Translations under genes and position numbers: made by a program
DNA from: Streptomyces changanensis
Lineage (GTDB): Bacteria; Actinomycetota; Actinomycetes; Streptomycetales; Streptomycetaceae
Assembly (NCBI RefSeq): GCF_024600715.1
Contig: NZ_CP102332.1
Coordinates: 5,580,001-5,644,000, forward strand
Direction of reading: 5' to 3'
DNA length: 64,000 nt
Shown: piece by piece, positions 36,126-45,590 of the stretch
How positions within the stretch are numbered: the first letter of the stretch is position 1
How the letters are laid out: each line of letters starts with the position of its first letter
The notes under the pieces: model-generated
The model's database searches: none
Told to the model about the DNA's origin: nothing
The model's input: only the letters and a program-made list of their open reading frames with translations

Positions 36126-36461
36126 ACCTCGGCGCCGCCCCCGCGCGGGTCGGTGAGCGGTCGGCGGGCGTGGCCTGCCCCACCGGAGAGGGAGCTGACA
36201 GCCCGCAGTGAGCCCCCGCATCCGCTGGACGCGCCCCGAGCACCCCGCCCTCCTCGCGTCCCCTCCCGCGCCCGCGCCCTCTCGACGGAACCGCGCTCCG
36301 TCCCCGCACCGCCGCCGCACTCCCGATGCCCCCTCGGCGCCCCATTCGGGTGGTGAAGCTGAGCCGGCCAGACCACATCCGCCCGGGCGCGGTGAGACTG
36401 CCGCGCCCTGTGGGGGGAGGGTCCCTGTCGGGGGGACAGCAACCGGTGCGAGGAGACTTTC

Positions 36462-37754
36462 ATGCGCAAGAGAGGTGCGTGGTCCACACCACGCGCGGCG
36501 GTGGCGGTGACGGCGGGCCTGGTGCTCGCGTCCGCATCGGCCATCGCGCCGGCGGCCGCCGGCAGCACCCCGGACACCCGATCGCCCTTCGTCCCGGGCT
36601 CCGTGATCACCGAGTGGATGACCATCGCGGACGTCACGACCGAGACCGAGCCGGACAACCGCGTGCCGGAGACACAGATCGTGGAGGCGTACGTCGCCGC
36701 GGCCATGTACAACGCCGTCGTCGGCATCGAGGGCCGCTACGCCCCCTACAAGTGGCAGGTGCGCGGCCCCGGCACGGCGTCCTCCCCGGCGGCTGCCGTC
36801 GCGGCCGCGCACCGCGTGCTGCACCACTACTTCCCGCAGGCCCGCGACTCGCTCCGGGCCTCCTACACCGCCTCCCTGGCGGAGCTGCCCGCCGGCCGGG
36901 CCCGCGACGAGGGCGTCGCCTTCGGCAAGCGCGCCGCCGATCACGTCATCGCCCTCCGCGCCCGCGACGGGCGCGGCGCCCAGGTGCCCTTCAGCCGCCC
37001 GGCCACCCCGGGAGCGTGGCAGCCCACTCCGCCCCGGCACACCCCGTTCGACACCGCGTGGCTCGGCAAGCTGAAGCCCTTCGCGCTCGACTCGCCCCGG
37101 CAGTTCCGCCCCGGCCCGCCGCCCTCCCTGACGTCCGCCCGCTACGCCAAGGACTACAACGAGGTCAAGGCGTACGGGGTCAAGACCGGCTCCCGCAGGA
37201 ACGCGCGGCAGACCGACACGGCCCACTTCTTCACCGAGCTCGACATCACCAAGGCGCTGGGCGACCACGCCTCGCGGCACCGCTTCGACATCACCGACAC
37301 CGCACGCCTCTACGCCGCGGCGAACACCGCGCAGGCGGACGCCGTCATCGCCGCCTGGGACGCCAAGCTCCACTACGGCTCCTGGCGGCCCGTCACCGCC
37401 ATCCGCCACCAGGGCGACGACGGCAACCCCGCCACCACGCCGGCCGCCGACTGGGAGCCGCTGCTCGTCACCCCGTCGCACCCGGACTACCTCAGCGGGC
37501 ACGCCACCACGGCCGGAGCGCTGTCGCGGGCGCTGACCCGCCTCCTCGGCAGCCCCCTCATCGACCTGAACGTCCGCTCGCACCGGACCGGCAAGACCAG
37601 GCACTACGGCCACGCCTGGCAGTACGACAAGGACGCGGTGGACGCCCGCGTCTTCGCCGGCATCCACACCCGCACCGCCGACACGGTCGGCAACGCCACC
37701 GGCCACCGCGTCGCCGACTGGGTGCTCGACAGGTACTTCCAGCCGCTGCGCTAG
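36462..37754 (+). CDS. Secreted vanadium-dependent haloperoxidase
   Basis: A 430-residue exported protein. The signal peptide is MRKRGAWSTPRAAVAVTAGL up to about residue 33 (APAAAG). The vanadate site follows the family pattern exactly: K-x6-RP in KLHYGSWRP (about residue 305), SGH in PDYLSGHATTA (about 346) and R-x5-H in RVFAGIHTR (about 398). These enzymes, related to PAP2 phosphatases, oxidise halides with peroxide; a phosphatase activity cannot be excluded. No natural-product cluster is attached. The ATG has GAGGAG nine bases upstream, and an inverted repeat at 37766-37790 follows the stop. Confidence 0.92.
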   Translation: MRKRGAWSTPRAAVAVTAGLVLASASAIAPAAAGSTPDTRSPFVPGSVITEWMTIADVTTETEPDNRVPETQIVEAYVAAAMYNAVVGIEGRYAPYKWQVRGPGTASSPAAAVAAAHRVLHHYFPQARDSLRASYTASLAELPAGRARDEGVAFGKRAADHVIALRARDGRGAQVPFSRPATPGAWQPTPPRHTPFDTAWLGKLKPFALDSPRQFRPGPPPSLTSARYAKDYNEVKAYGVKTGSRRNARQTDTAHFFTELDITKALGDHASRHRFDITDTARLYAAANTAQADAVIAAWDAKLHYGSWRPVTAIRHQGDDGNPATTPAADWEPLLVTPSHPDYLSGHATTAGALSRALTRLLGSPLIDLNVRSHRTGKTRHYGHAWQYDKDAVDARVFAGIHTRTADTVGNATGHRVADWVLDRYFQPLR

Positions 37755-38120
37755 GCGTTCGGCACCGGTGGGCGGCCGCGCGGCCGCACCGGGTGCACGG
37801 CCCGCCCCCGGGCCGGGCACCCGGGCCGAGCCGAGGGTGTGGGCCGCCGGGACAGCCCGGCCGGCCCCCGTCTCCCGTCCCCGCCCACCGGGACGCGGCA
37901 GGCCCGTACGAGGGCCCCTGCCGGGAGCCGTGCCTGACCGCAAGCGTCCGCAACCCCTTCTCCCGAGCCTCGCCGCCCGGTCGGCGGGGCTTCGTCGCGC
38001 CACTCCGGGGCGACCGGCATGGTTCCCCGCGGTGGGGTGATGATCCCAGGACGGGCCGCCCGACGGTCCGGTCGTACAGGACGGCCCGAGCGGCCGAGTG
38101 ACCAGGGAGGCGGAACACAG
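37755..38120. other. Intergenic stretch, no gene seen
   Basis: It starts with a NotI-site-rich inverted repeat (GCGGCCGCGCGGCCGC at 37772-37787, flanked by CCGGTG and ACCGGG) that probably terminates the haloperoxidase transcript. The rest has no frame with normal codon use on either strand. The last 20 bases carry GGGAGG, the ribosome site for the next small gene. Confidence 0.5.
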
Positions 38121-38369
38121 ATGATCGACGAGAACCACGTCCGTGAGCTACTGGACAAGCCCGACGACGAGGCGGCGCTCGTCCTGATGGAGGGACGGGC
38201 GCACGTGGTGGGACCCACCGACCTCGACTCCGAGCCGTACCGCGGGGCCGCGGTGCTCGTCACCCGCGCGGACCTCGTGGAGCGGCTCGGCGGCGACGCC
38301 CCGTCGCCCGAGGAGACCCGGGCCGTCGCGTCGGCCCTGCGGACGGCGACCCGCGACCTGGGCGCCTGA
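38121..38369 (+). CDS. Small acidic hypothetical protein, 82 residues
   Basis: It begins MIDENHVRELLDKPDDEAAL at ATG 38121, ten bases after GGGAGG. Composition is acidic, with a strand-rich middle (LVLMEGRAHVVG, AAVLVTRADLVERLG) and a C-terminal helix. Third positions are strongly G/C. I recall similar short proteins across Streptomyces but no function. It stands alone, followed by 200 bases without a gene. Confidence 0.7.
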   Translation: MIDENHVRELLDKPDDEAALVLMEGRAHVVGPTDLDSEPYRGAAVLVTRADLVERLGGDAPSPEETRAVASALRTATRDLGA

Positions 38370-38571
38370 CGGATCCCGGCGCGAACCGGCGCGGCTGCCC
38401 CTCCCTCCCCGGCGGCCCTCGGCCCTCGGCAGCCGGCCGCCGGTCGGTGACCGGTGACCGGTACGTGCGCGTCCCGGGCGGCCCGGGATGCGCGGGCGGG
38501 CGCGAGGCCGCAGGATCGGCCCGGAGGGGCCGAACCGGTCGGCCCGGCGTTCACGTCCTTGCGAGGCCGTC

Positions 38572-40800
38572 ATGGGGTCCCATCACCACGCCGGTGCGGA
38601 GCACCCCGGCGAGTCCGGCGCGGCCGACACCGCGCGTCTGCTGCGCGAGGCGGCCTTCGAGGTGTCGCGCAGCGCCCGGGAGGTCCGGGGCGTCGCCGCG
38701 CGGACCGGCGCGCTGCTCGGCTCGTCCGGGTTCACCCGGTCGACCCTGCGCCACCCCCGGACGGGTCTGGCCGCGCAGTGGGCGCTCGTACGGGCGTTGA
38801 CGAACGGGGCGGGCCTCGGCTTCGCCCTGGGCGCCGGTGACGGGGCCCTGCGGCGGATGGGCCAGGCCGGCGAGGTCTGCGGCCGGGAGAGCCTGGCGAA
38901 CCGGGTCGCCGTGACGTCGCTGCGGCTGCGCGCCGGCGCCGTCCTGGCCCACCACCCCGAACTGGAACGGGACCCGGGCATGCGGCGCCTGATGGAGGCG
39001 GTCACCGGCGACCGGGACGTGGAGGCGCTGCGCGCCCTGCGGTCCCTGCTGAAGGACAAGGGCGCGGAACGGGCCATGTCCACGATCGCCCCCCTCTTCG
39101 CCGAGCTCTCCGCCATCCGCGCGCTCCTCGACGAGAACCCCCTCAACGACGAGGTGGGCTGGCAGATCGCGACCGGTGAGGCGCTGCACGCCGACCCGTG
39201 GTTCGGGATCTCCGCCCGCCACCTGGCGGCGTTCGACGCGGGGGAGGGGGCGGCCGTACCGGTGGAGCCCGACGGCGACCAGCCGTGGCCGTTCGCCGCG
39301 GAGGGGTCGCTCATGGGCTTCCTCCGCAACATCGACGCCCTCGGCACGGACGGCCGCATCCTGATCCAGGACGTGCGCGGGCCCGACGGCGTCGTGCGGC
39401 ACGTCCTCCAGGCCCCCGGCATGGCCCCGGGCAAGCCCCGCAACGACTCGCCGCAGGACTTCGTCGGGGCGTGGAGCAACCTGTTCGACCCCGAGTCCCC
39501 GTACACGCGCGGGATCCTGCTCGCCATCGACGAGTACGGGCTGCCCGCCGGCGCCGACCTCGCGCTCGTCGGCCACAGCGAGGGCGGCATCGCCCTGATG
39601 AACCTGGCGCAGAACGACGGGTTCTGCCGGCGCTTCCGGGTGACGCACGTGGTGGCCGTCGGTTCCCCCATCGACAACAAGCGGCCCGCCGACCCCCGTA
39701 CGTGGGTGGCGAGCGTCACCAACCAGCACGACCTCGTCCCCACGCTGGACGGCCGCGGCGCCGGCTCCGGCTCGGTCTTCACCCCCCACCCCGACTGGTA
39801 CGAGGTGGACTACATCGACTCCAGCCACGACTTCCCGCTCTGCCACTCCCTCGGCACGTACCTGGGGAACCTGGAGGCGGACCTGCCCGACGCCCGGCAC
39901 GACATCGACGAGGCACTGACGCCCTACCGGGGGCCCGTACTGCGCTCGCAGGTGTACCAGCTGAAGGACCGGGCGAACCCGCCGCAGGGGTACCCGCTGC
40001 TGACCGTGCCCGTCGCCCCGGTGGCCACCTCGGCGGGACCGGCGGAGCTGCCCGTGCGGTACTACGACTCGACGGCCGTCGTCGCGGTCTTCGCCGTGGA
40101 GCCCGGGCGCGCGGCCTCCCTGCTGTCCGACACGTCCTGGATGAGCCCCACCCGGATCGGCCGCCGCGTGCTGGTGGCGCTCTCCGCGTACGAGCACCGC
40201 TGCGCGAGCGTCGGACCCTACAACGAGCTGAGCCTCGCCGTCCTCGTCAACGACCTGTGGCGGCCCCGCGCCCACGACGTGCTGCGCGAGCTGCTGCGCC
40301 GCGCCGACACCCGCCGCACCGGACGCCAGGTGACGGCTCTGGCCGTCACCAGCCCGGAGGCCGAGGCGGTCAGCCGGGAGGTGTGGGGCCAGCCCGCCAC
40401 CAGGGCCTCCCTCGACGTACGGCTGACGGCCAACCGTCTGCACGCCGTCCTCGCCGCGCCCGCCCCCGGAGCGACGGGGGAGGGGGCGAAGGCGGGGCGG
40501 CCGCTCGTCACGCTCACCGGCGACCTCGGCCCGTACGTCCCCGCCCCGCACGTCGACTGCGTCCTGTACGGGCGCACGGCCGAGGCGACCCTGCGGTCGA
40601 TGGTCCACTGCGCGGGCCGCCAGCGGTTCCACGCCGCGCCCCGGGTACGCCTGCGCTGCGCGCCGGGGCAGGCGGCGCAGGACGAACCGCTCGCGCGGCA
40701 GGTCCGGGCGCTCGGGCTGGACGGCGCACGGCCGCTGTGCGTGCTCAGCGCCCCGGAGTACCAGGCCCGCCGCGGCGCGGGAGCGCCCCTGCCCCGCTGA
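38572..40800 (+). CDS. Alpha/beta-hydrolase fused to an acetoacetate-decarboxylase-like domain
   Basis: A 742-residue protein with two parts. Residues about 1-250 are helical and unassigned. Residues about 250-470 form a lipase/PGAP1-like hydrolase: RILIQDVRGPDG, the nucleophile elbow VGHSEGG (Ser336) and VVAVGSPIDNKRP. Residues about 495-735 resemble acetoacetate-decarboxylase-like proteins: VRYYDSTAVVAVFAVEPGRA, GPYNELSLAVLVNDLW and VSREVWGQPATRASLDVRL. The catalytic Lys of true decarboxylases is not where I expect it, so this domain may bind or modify a lipid-like ligand instead. No signal peptide is visible. The small helical gene behind it is probably co-transcribed, and both face a fatty-acid-type cluster. 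Confidence 0.75.
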   Translation: MGSHHHAGAEHPGESGAADTARLLREAAFEVSRSAREVRGVAARTGALLGSSGFTRSTLRHPRTGLAAQWALVRALTNGAGLGFALGAGDGALRRMGQAGEVCGRESLANRVAVTSLRLRAGAVLAHHPELERDPGMRRLMEAVTGDRDVEALRALRSLLKDKGAERAMSTIAPLFAELSAIRALLDENPLNDEVGWQIATGEALHADPWFGISARHLAAFDAGEGAAVPVEPDGDQPWPFAAEGSLMGFLRNIDALGTDGRILIQDVRGPDGVVRHVLQAPGMAPGKPRNDSPQDFVGAWSNLFDPESPYTRGILLAIDEYGLPAGADLALVGHSEGGIALMNLAQNDGFCRRFRVTHVVAVGSPIDNKRPADPRTWVASVTNQHDLVPTLDGRGAGSGSVFTPHPDWYEVDYIDSSHDFPLCHSLGTYLGNLEADLPDARHDIDEALTPYRGPVLRSQVYQLKDRANPPQGYPLLTVPVAPVATSAGPAELPVRYYDSTAVVAVFAVEPGRAASLLSDTSWMSPTRIGRRVLVALSAYEHRCASVGPYNELSLAVLVNDLWRPRAHDVLRELLRRADTRRTGRQVTALAVTSPEAEAVSREVWGQPATRASLDVRLTANRLHAVLAAPAPGATGEGAKAGRPLVTLTGDLGPYVPAPHVDCVLYGRTAEATLRSMVHCAGRQRFHAAPRVRLRCAPGQAAQDEPLARQVRALGLDGARPLCVLSAPEYQARRGAGAPLPR

Positions 40801-40881
40801 GGGCGGGGCCGGGGAGGGGGGATCGGCCGGGGCCCGGGGATCCGGGGACCCGGGAACGAATCAGGAGAGCGAGGGAGCCGC

Positions 40882-41205
<324 letters not shown>

Positions 41206-41339
41206 CGGCAATGGGGCACCGCCCTGACGTGCCGTCGACCGCGCCCACCAGCCCCGGGCGGCCCGTCGGCCGGCCGGGCCCGTGCCCTGACGATCCGCCG
41301 GCCAGGAGCGGTGAGCCCCGACGGTCCGCCGGCCGGGAG

Positions 41340-41440
41340 CCATGAGCCCCGAGGCACCGGTACCCGTCAGCCGACCGGCCGGGTCCGTGAGCCCTGACGA
41401 TCCGCCCCCGTGAGCCCCGAGGCACCGGTACCCCGTCAGC
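41340..41440. repeat. Direct repeats between convergent genes
   Basis: TGAGCCCCGAGGCACCGG-type segments occur twice, about 69 bp apart, each followed by TACCC and CGTCAGCCGA, and CCTGACGATCCGCC also occurs twice in 41285-41410. The block separates the helical protein from the ketosynthase stop and contains no gene. Confidence 0.7.
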
Positions 41441-41467
41441 CGATCGTCCGGCCCCGCCCCCGCCGCC

Positions 41468-42700
41468 TCAGGGCGCGCGCAGGACGAGCGCCGTGTTCTG
41501 CCCGCCGAAGCCGAACGACGTGCTGACCGCCGTCCGCATCCGCGGGACGCGGCGGGGCGCTCCGGTGACGACGTCCAGCTCCGCCCCCGGCTCCTGGCGG
41601 GTCAGGTTGGCCGTCGGCGGGATCGTGCCGTGCTGCAGGGACAGCACCGTGAGCACCGCCTCGATGGCGCCGGCCGCGCCCAGGGCGTGGCCGATGACGC
41701 TCTTGTTCGCCGTCACCGGCGGGTCGTGCCGGAAGAGGCGGCGCAGCATGCGCGCCTCGGTGACGTCGTTGAGCGGGGTGGACGTGGCGTGCGCGTTGAC
41801 GTGGTCGACGTCGTGCGGGGCGCAGCCGGCGTCCTCCAGCGCCGCGACCACCGCGGCCTCGGCGCCGCGGGCCTCCGGGTGCGGGGCGGCGGGGTGGTGG
41901 GCGTCCGCGCTGGCCCCGTAGCCGGCGAGGTAGCCCCGGACCGCGGCGCCGCGCCGGTGGGCGTCCTCGGCGCGCTCCAGCACCATCACGGCGGCCCCCT
42001 CGCCCGGTACGAAGCCGTCGCGTTCCACGTCGAAGGGGCGGGACGCCGTGGCGGGGTCGGAGCGGCGAGAGGACATGGCCCGCATCTGGCCGAAGCAGGT
42101 GGTCGTCATCCGGCTGCGCGCCGACTCGCTCCCCCCGGCCAGCACGACGTCGCAGCGGCCCGCCCGCAACAGGTCCAGTGCCGTCCCGAGGGCGGTCGCC
42201 CCGGAGGCGCAGGCGCTGCTGGTGGTGAAGTTGACGCCGTGCGCCCCGAGGTCGAGGGCCACCTCCGCCGCGGCCATGTTCGGCACGCTGCGCGTGACCT
42301 GGTAGGGCGAGACGCGGTGGCCGCGGTCCTCCCGGAGCAGCCGGAAGGCCTCCTCGTAGGAGTGCAGGCTGTTGCTGCCCACGCCGAGGACGACGGCGAC
42401 GCGGTCGCCGCGCCACTGCGCCGGGTCCAGGCCGGCGTCGCCGACGGCCTGGCGGGCGGCGACCACCGCCATCTGTGCGTACGGGTCGAGGCGCCGCGCG
42501 GTGGCGTGCCCGAGCGCCGTGCGGACCACGAAGTCGGGCACCGCGCAGGAGAAGTCGGTCCGCAGCCCGGCGAGCACCGGATCGGGGCGTGCCACCGACA
42601 CGCCGCGCAGCAGGGTGGCCCAGGTCGTGTCGGGGCAGGTCCCCGCCGGCGTCAGGAGCCCGACGCCGGTGACGGCGACGTCGCGCGTGCGAGGGTCCAA
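41468..42700 (-). CDS. FabF-type beta-ketoacyl synthase
   Basis: A 410-residue condensing enzyme. The active-site Cys is in TTSSACASGATALG (about residue 163), the first His in NAHATSTPLND (about 298) and the second in KSVIGHALGAAGAIEAV (about 334), so the C-H-H triad is complete and the enzyme should be active. It reads like KAS II/FabF or a stand-alone polyketide synthase KS, without AT or ACP domains. It starts at TTG 42700 behind a good GGAGG site, as no ATG or GTG fits. It follows the desaturase gene on the same strand by about 200 bases. A fatty-acyl role beside a desaturase, P450 and cyclooxygenase homologue is likely. Confidence 0.9.
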   Translation of the reverse strand: MDPRTRDVAVTGVGLLTPAGTCPDTTWATLLRGVSVARPDPVLAGLRTDFSCAVPDFVVRTALGHATARRLDPYAQMAVVAARQAVGDAGLDPAQWRGDRVAVVLGVGSNSLHSYEEAFRLLREDRGHRVSPYQVTRSVPNMAAAEVALDLGAHGVNFTTSSACASGATALGTALDLLRAGRCDVVLAGGSESARSRMTTTCFGQMRAMSSRRSDPATASRPFDVERDGFVPGEGAAVMVLERAEDAHRRGAAVRGYLAGYGASADAHHPAAPHPEARGAEAAVVAALEDAGCAPHDVDHVNAHATSTPLNDVTEARMLRRLFRHDPPVTANKSVIGHALGAAGAIEAVLTVLSLQHGTIPPTANLTRQEPGAELDVVTGAPRRVPRMRTAVSTSFGFGGQNTALVLRAP

Positions 42701-42902
42701 CGGGGAACCTCCGGTGTCGGGCGGGCACGGCCCGCCTCCCCGTCCACCCGCCGGGCCGCGCCTCCACGGGCGCGGGCGGGGCGGGGCCCGTTCGGGCCGG
42801 ACGGTACGCGGTGCGGTGCGGGACGGTGTGCGGACGGTCCCTGCCTACCACCACCGGGGCCCGCCGCGGGGACTGCCGCTGGCCGCGACACGCGCGGCGA
42901 GC

Positions 42903-43970
42903 TCACCGTTCACTCCATCGTGGCGCGGTGCCGGGCAGCGCCCGGCCGGAGAGCCGCTCCCGGTCCGGCCAGCGCACGTCGTGGGCCCACCCCCTGCGTT
43001 CGAAGAACCGGATGAGGGCGGCGGTCGCGTCGGGCTGTCCGCGCAGCGCGCCGTGCCGGGCGCTGGTCGGATCGGCGTGGTGCAGGTTGTGCCAGCCCTC
43101 GCCGAACGTGAGGAGCGCGACCCAGCCCACGTCGCGGGACTGGTCCCGGCTGCGGTAGTGCTGCGGGCCGAAGGCGTGGGCGACGGAGTTCACCGACCAG
43201 GTGACGTGGTGGACGACGGCGTAGCGCACCAGGCTCCCCCAGAAGAAGGCCGTCGCGGCGCCGGCCCAGGACAGGGTCCACAGGCCCCCGACCAGTGGGG
43301 GCAGCGCGAACGACACGGAGACCGTCAGCCAGTACCGGCGGTCCAGCCGTGCGATGTCGGGGTCGGACAGGATGTCGGGCGCGTAGTGGACGAGGTCCGC
43401 GCGCCGCCGCCGCGCGAACCAGCCGATCTGCGCGTGCCACAGGCCGCGCAGCAGGGCACGGCGCCCGGTGCCGAACGCCCAGGGGGAGTGCGGGTCGCCG
43501 GGTCGGTCGGAGTACTGGTGGTGGCGGCGGTGCTCGGCGACCCACAGGGCGACGGGTCCCTGCAGGGCCATGCCGCCGGCGAGCGCGAGGGCGATGCGCA
43601 GGGGACGCTTCGCCTTGAACGCCTGGTGGGTGAAGTGCCGGTGGTAGCCCGTGGAGATGCCGGCGATCGAGACCGCGTACATGACCAGGCCCAGCGTCAC
43701 GTCGAGGCCGCTCGCGCCCCATCCCCAGGCGAAGGGCAGGGCGGCGGCGAGCACGACGAAGGGCAGCACGATGATGCCGACCAGATAGCCCGTGTACTCG
43801 GCCCCCGACACGGGCACCGTGCCGGCCCGAGACCCGGCGGACGGTCCGCTCGGCCCCGCGGCCGGGTCGCCAGGCCGCCCGGTGGTCGGGTCGCCCGGCC
43901 CCGGGGACGGGTCGCCCGGCCCGGCGGCGTCGCCGGCGGCCGGCGACGGGGGTTCGCCTCGTCGAAGCAT
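42903..43970 (-). CDS. Delta-9-type acyl-CoA/acyl-lipid desaturase
   Basis: A 355-residue membrane di-iron desaturase. The three histidine boxes are complete: GYHRHFTHQAF, EHRRHHQYSD and EGWHNLHHAD. Four transmembrane helices are present (YLVGIIVLPFVVLAAALPFA, VTLGLVMYAVSIAGIS, ALALAGGMALQGPVALWV and others). The first 50 residues are a Pro/Gly-rich tail. ATG 43970 has a strong AGGAGG nine bases upstream. It introduces a cis double bond, probably into stearoyl-type chains, which would create a substrate for the dioxygenase encoded on the other side of the divergent promoter region (43971-44182). Confidence 0.92.
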   Translation of the reverse strand: MLRRGEPPSPAAGDAAGPGDPSPGPGDPTTGRPGDPAAGPSGPSAGSRAGTVPVSGAEYTGYLVGIIVLPFVVLAAALPFAWGWGASGLDVTLGLVMYAVSIAGISTGYHRHFTHQAFKAKRPLRIALALAGGMALQGPVALWVAEHRRHHQYSDRPGDPHSPWAFGTGRRALLRGLWHAQIGWFARRRRADLVHYAPDILSDPDIARLDRRYWLTVSVSFALPPLVGGLWTLSWAGAATAFFWGSLVRYAVVHHVTWSVNSVAHAFGPQHYRSRDQSRDVGWVALLTFGEGWHNLHHADPTSARHGALRGQPDATAALIRFFERRGWAHDVRWPDRERLSGRALPGTAPRWSER

Positions 43971-44182
43971 GCTGTGCGGCCTCCTGTCTGCGCCGGGTGG
44001 GTTCCGCCCCATGCTGGGCCGTCGCCGGTCCGGCGGGGCGGCGGCGCGCGGTCGCGCCCGTGCGCCGCGGGCAGGTTCACACCGACAGCGCGGCCCGGGT
44101 GCGGACACCGGCAGCCCGTGCCGTAATGGGGAGGAATCCGCCGGCGACCCGTCGTGTCGCCCTGCCACGTCTGGGTGGTCCC

Positions 44183-45550
44183 ATGGAGTTCCTCGCGGAG
44201 TACGACGCGATCCCGACGGCCGACGCCCCGGGGCGCGTGGGTCTGCTCAGGCGGCGCATGAAGGCCGACGGCCCCGCCCTCCTGCGCGAACTGCGCGAGC
44301 GACGGCCGGTGTTCGTGACCCCGGTCGGCGTCTTCGTCACCCGCATGGCCGACGTCATGGAGGTGCTGTCCACCCCCGACGTGTTCACCGTCGGCGTGTA
44401 CGGGCCGGCCCTGGAGGAGGCCCTGCACGGGCCGTTCATGCTCGCCCGGGACGGCGCCGACGTCCACTGGCACGACCGCGCCCACGCCCAGCTGATGCTG
44501 CCCGCGGAGGACGTCGCACCGGTGCGCCGGCTGACCGCCCGGATCGCGGACGACGCCCTGGACCGGGCGGTCGCGGTGGCGCGCATGGAGGGCCGGACGA
44601 CGTTCGACTACGTCCAGGAGTACGCCGCCCCGGTCGCCGCCCGCGTCGCCCGGGAGTACCTGGGGTTCACCGACGTGCCCGAGGAGACCCTGCACACCCT
44701 CTCCCAGCGGGTGCAGCGGGCCGTCTTCGTCAACCAGGAGAGGGACCCGGAGGTGCACGCCTCCGGGGTGGCGGCCGGCAAGGAACTGCACGACGTCGTG
44801 GCCGGCGTCATCGCCCGCCGTCGCGCCGTGGGCACCGGGCCGGGCACGGGCGCCGCCGGGGGCACGGGCGCCGCGGGTGGGCGGCCGGCGGACGGCTCGG
44901 CACAGCACGAGGCGACCCCGGACGACGTCCTCGGGCGGATGCTGCGCGCGTCCCTGCCGCCCGGCACGGGCCGGGAGCTGGACGACGAGCGGATCAACCA
45001 CCAGCTCGTCGGCTACCTGATCGGCTACCAGCAGAACGCCGCCCAGTGCGCGGCCACCGCCCTGAAGGAGCTCGCCTCGCGCCCCGACGAGCTCGCCCGC
45101 GCCGAACGGGCGGCCGCCGACGAGGACACCGCGGTCTTCGACGGCTACGTGTGGGAGGCGCTGCGGTTCCACCCCTTCGTCCCGTCGACGCCGAGGCTCT
45201 GCGTCCGCGACCACGTCCTCGCCGCCGGCACGCCCCGCGCGACCCCGCTCGCCCCGGGCACCGTCGTCCACGCGCACCTGGCGTCGGCGATGTTCGACGG
45301 GACGGTCGTCGAGGAGCCGTACGCCTTCCGGCCGGACCGCACGCCCGTGCACAACCTCGTGCTGGGCCACGGCGCGCACGACTGCGTGGGCAAGTACCCG
45401 GCCCGGGCGATCGTCCCGGAGACGGTCCGCCGCGTGCTGCTGCGCCCGGGCGTAAGGCCCCTGCCCGGCGCCGTGCGCGACCTCGACTACGCGGGCACCC
45501 CGTACCCCCAGCACTACACCGTGACGGCGGGCGCGACGGCGTCGTCCTGA
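44183..45550 (+). CDS. Cytochrome P450 with isomerase-like I-helix
   Basis: A 455-residue soluble P450. The ExxR motif is E325ALR328, and the haem thiolate is Cys401 in LVLGHGAHDCVGK. The I-helix (about 277-292) reads GYLIGYQQNAAQCAAT: the usual acid-alcohol pair (E/D-T) needed to split O2 is absent, and amides (Gln283, Gln284, Asn285, Gln288) take its place. Amide residues here are known from P450s that rearrange fatty-acid hydroperoxides or endoperoxides (CYP74, prostacyclin synthase, fungal diol synthases). It probably needs no redox partner. Residues about 215-245 are a Gly/Ala insert. The haem peroxidase gene follows after 40 bases. Confidence 0.85.
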   Translation: MEFLAEYDAIPTADAPGRVGLLRRRMKADGPALLRELRERRPVFVTPVGVFVTRMADVMEVLSTPDVFTVGVYGPALEEALHGPFMLARDGADVHWHDRAHAQLMLPAEDVAPVRRLTARIADDALDRAVAVARMEGRTTFDYVQEYAAPVAARVAREYLGFTDVPEETLHTLSQRVQRAVFVNQERDPEVHASGVAAGKELHDVVAGVIARRRAVGTGPGTGAAGGTGAAGGRPADGSAQHEATPDDVLGRMLRASLPPGTGRELDDERINHQLVGYLIGYQQNAAQCAATALKELASRPDELARAERAAADEDTAVFDGYVWEALRFHPFVPSTPRLCVRDHVLAAGTPRATPLAPGTVVHAHLASAMFDGTVVEEPYAFRPDRTPVHNLVLGHGAHDCVGKYPARAIVPETVRRVLLRPGVRPLPGAVRDLDYAGTPYPQHYTVTAGATASS

Positions 45551-45590
45551 CGCACCCGCCCACCGACACGACGAGGAGAGGGCAGCACGG

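Noticed and set aside
37772..37787. NotI-rich palindrome as an attachment or cloning scar
   Set aside because: It lies directly behind a stop codon inside a larger hairpin with natural flanks; a terminator explains it.
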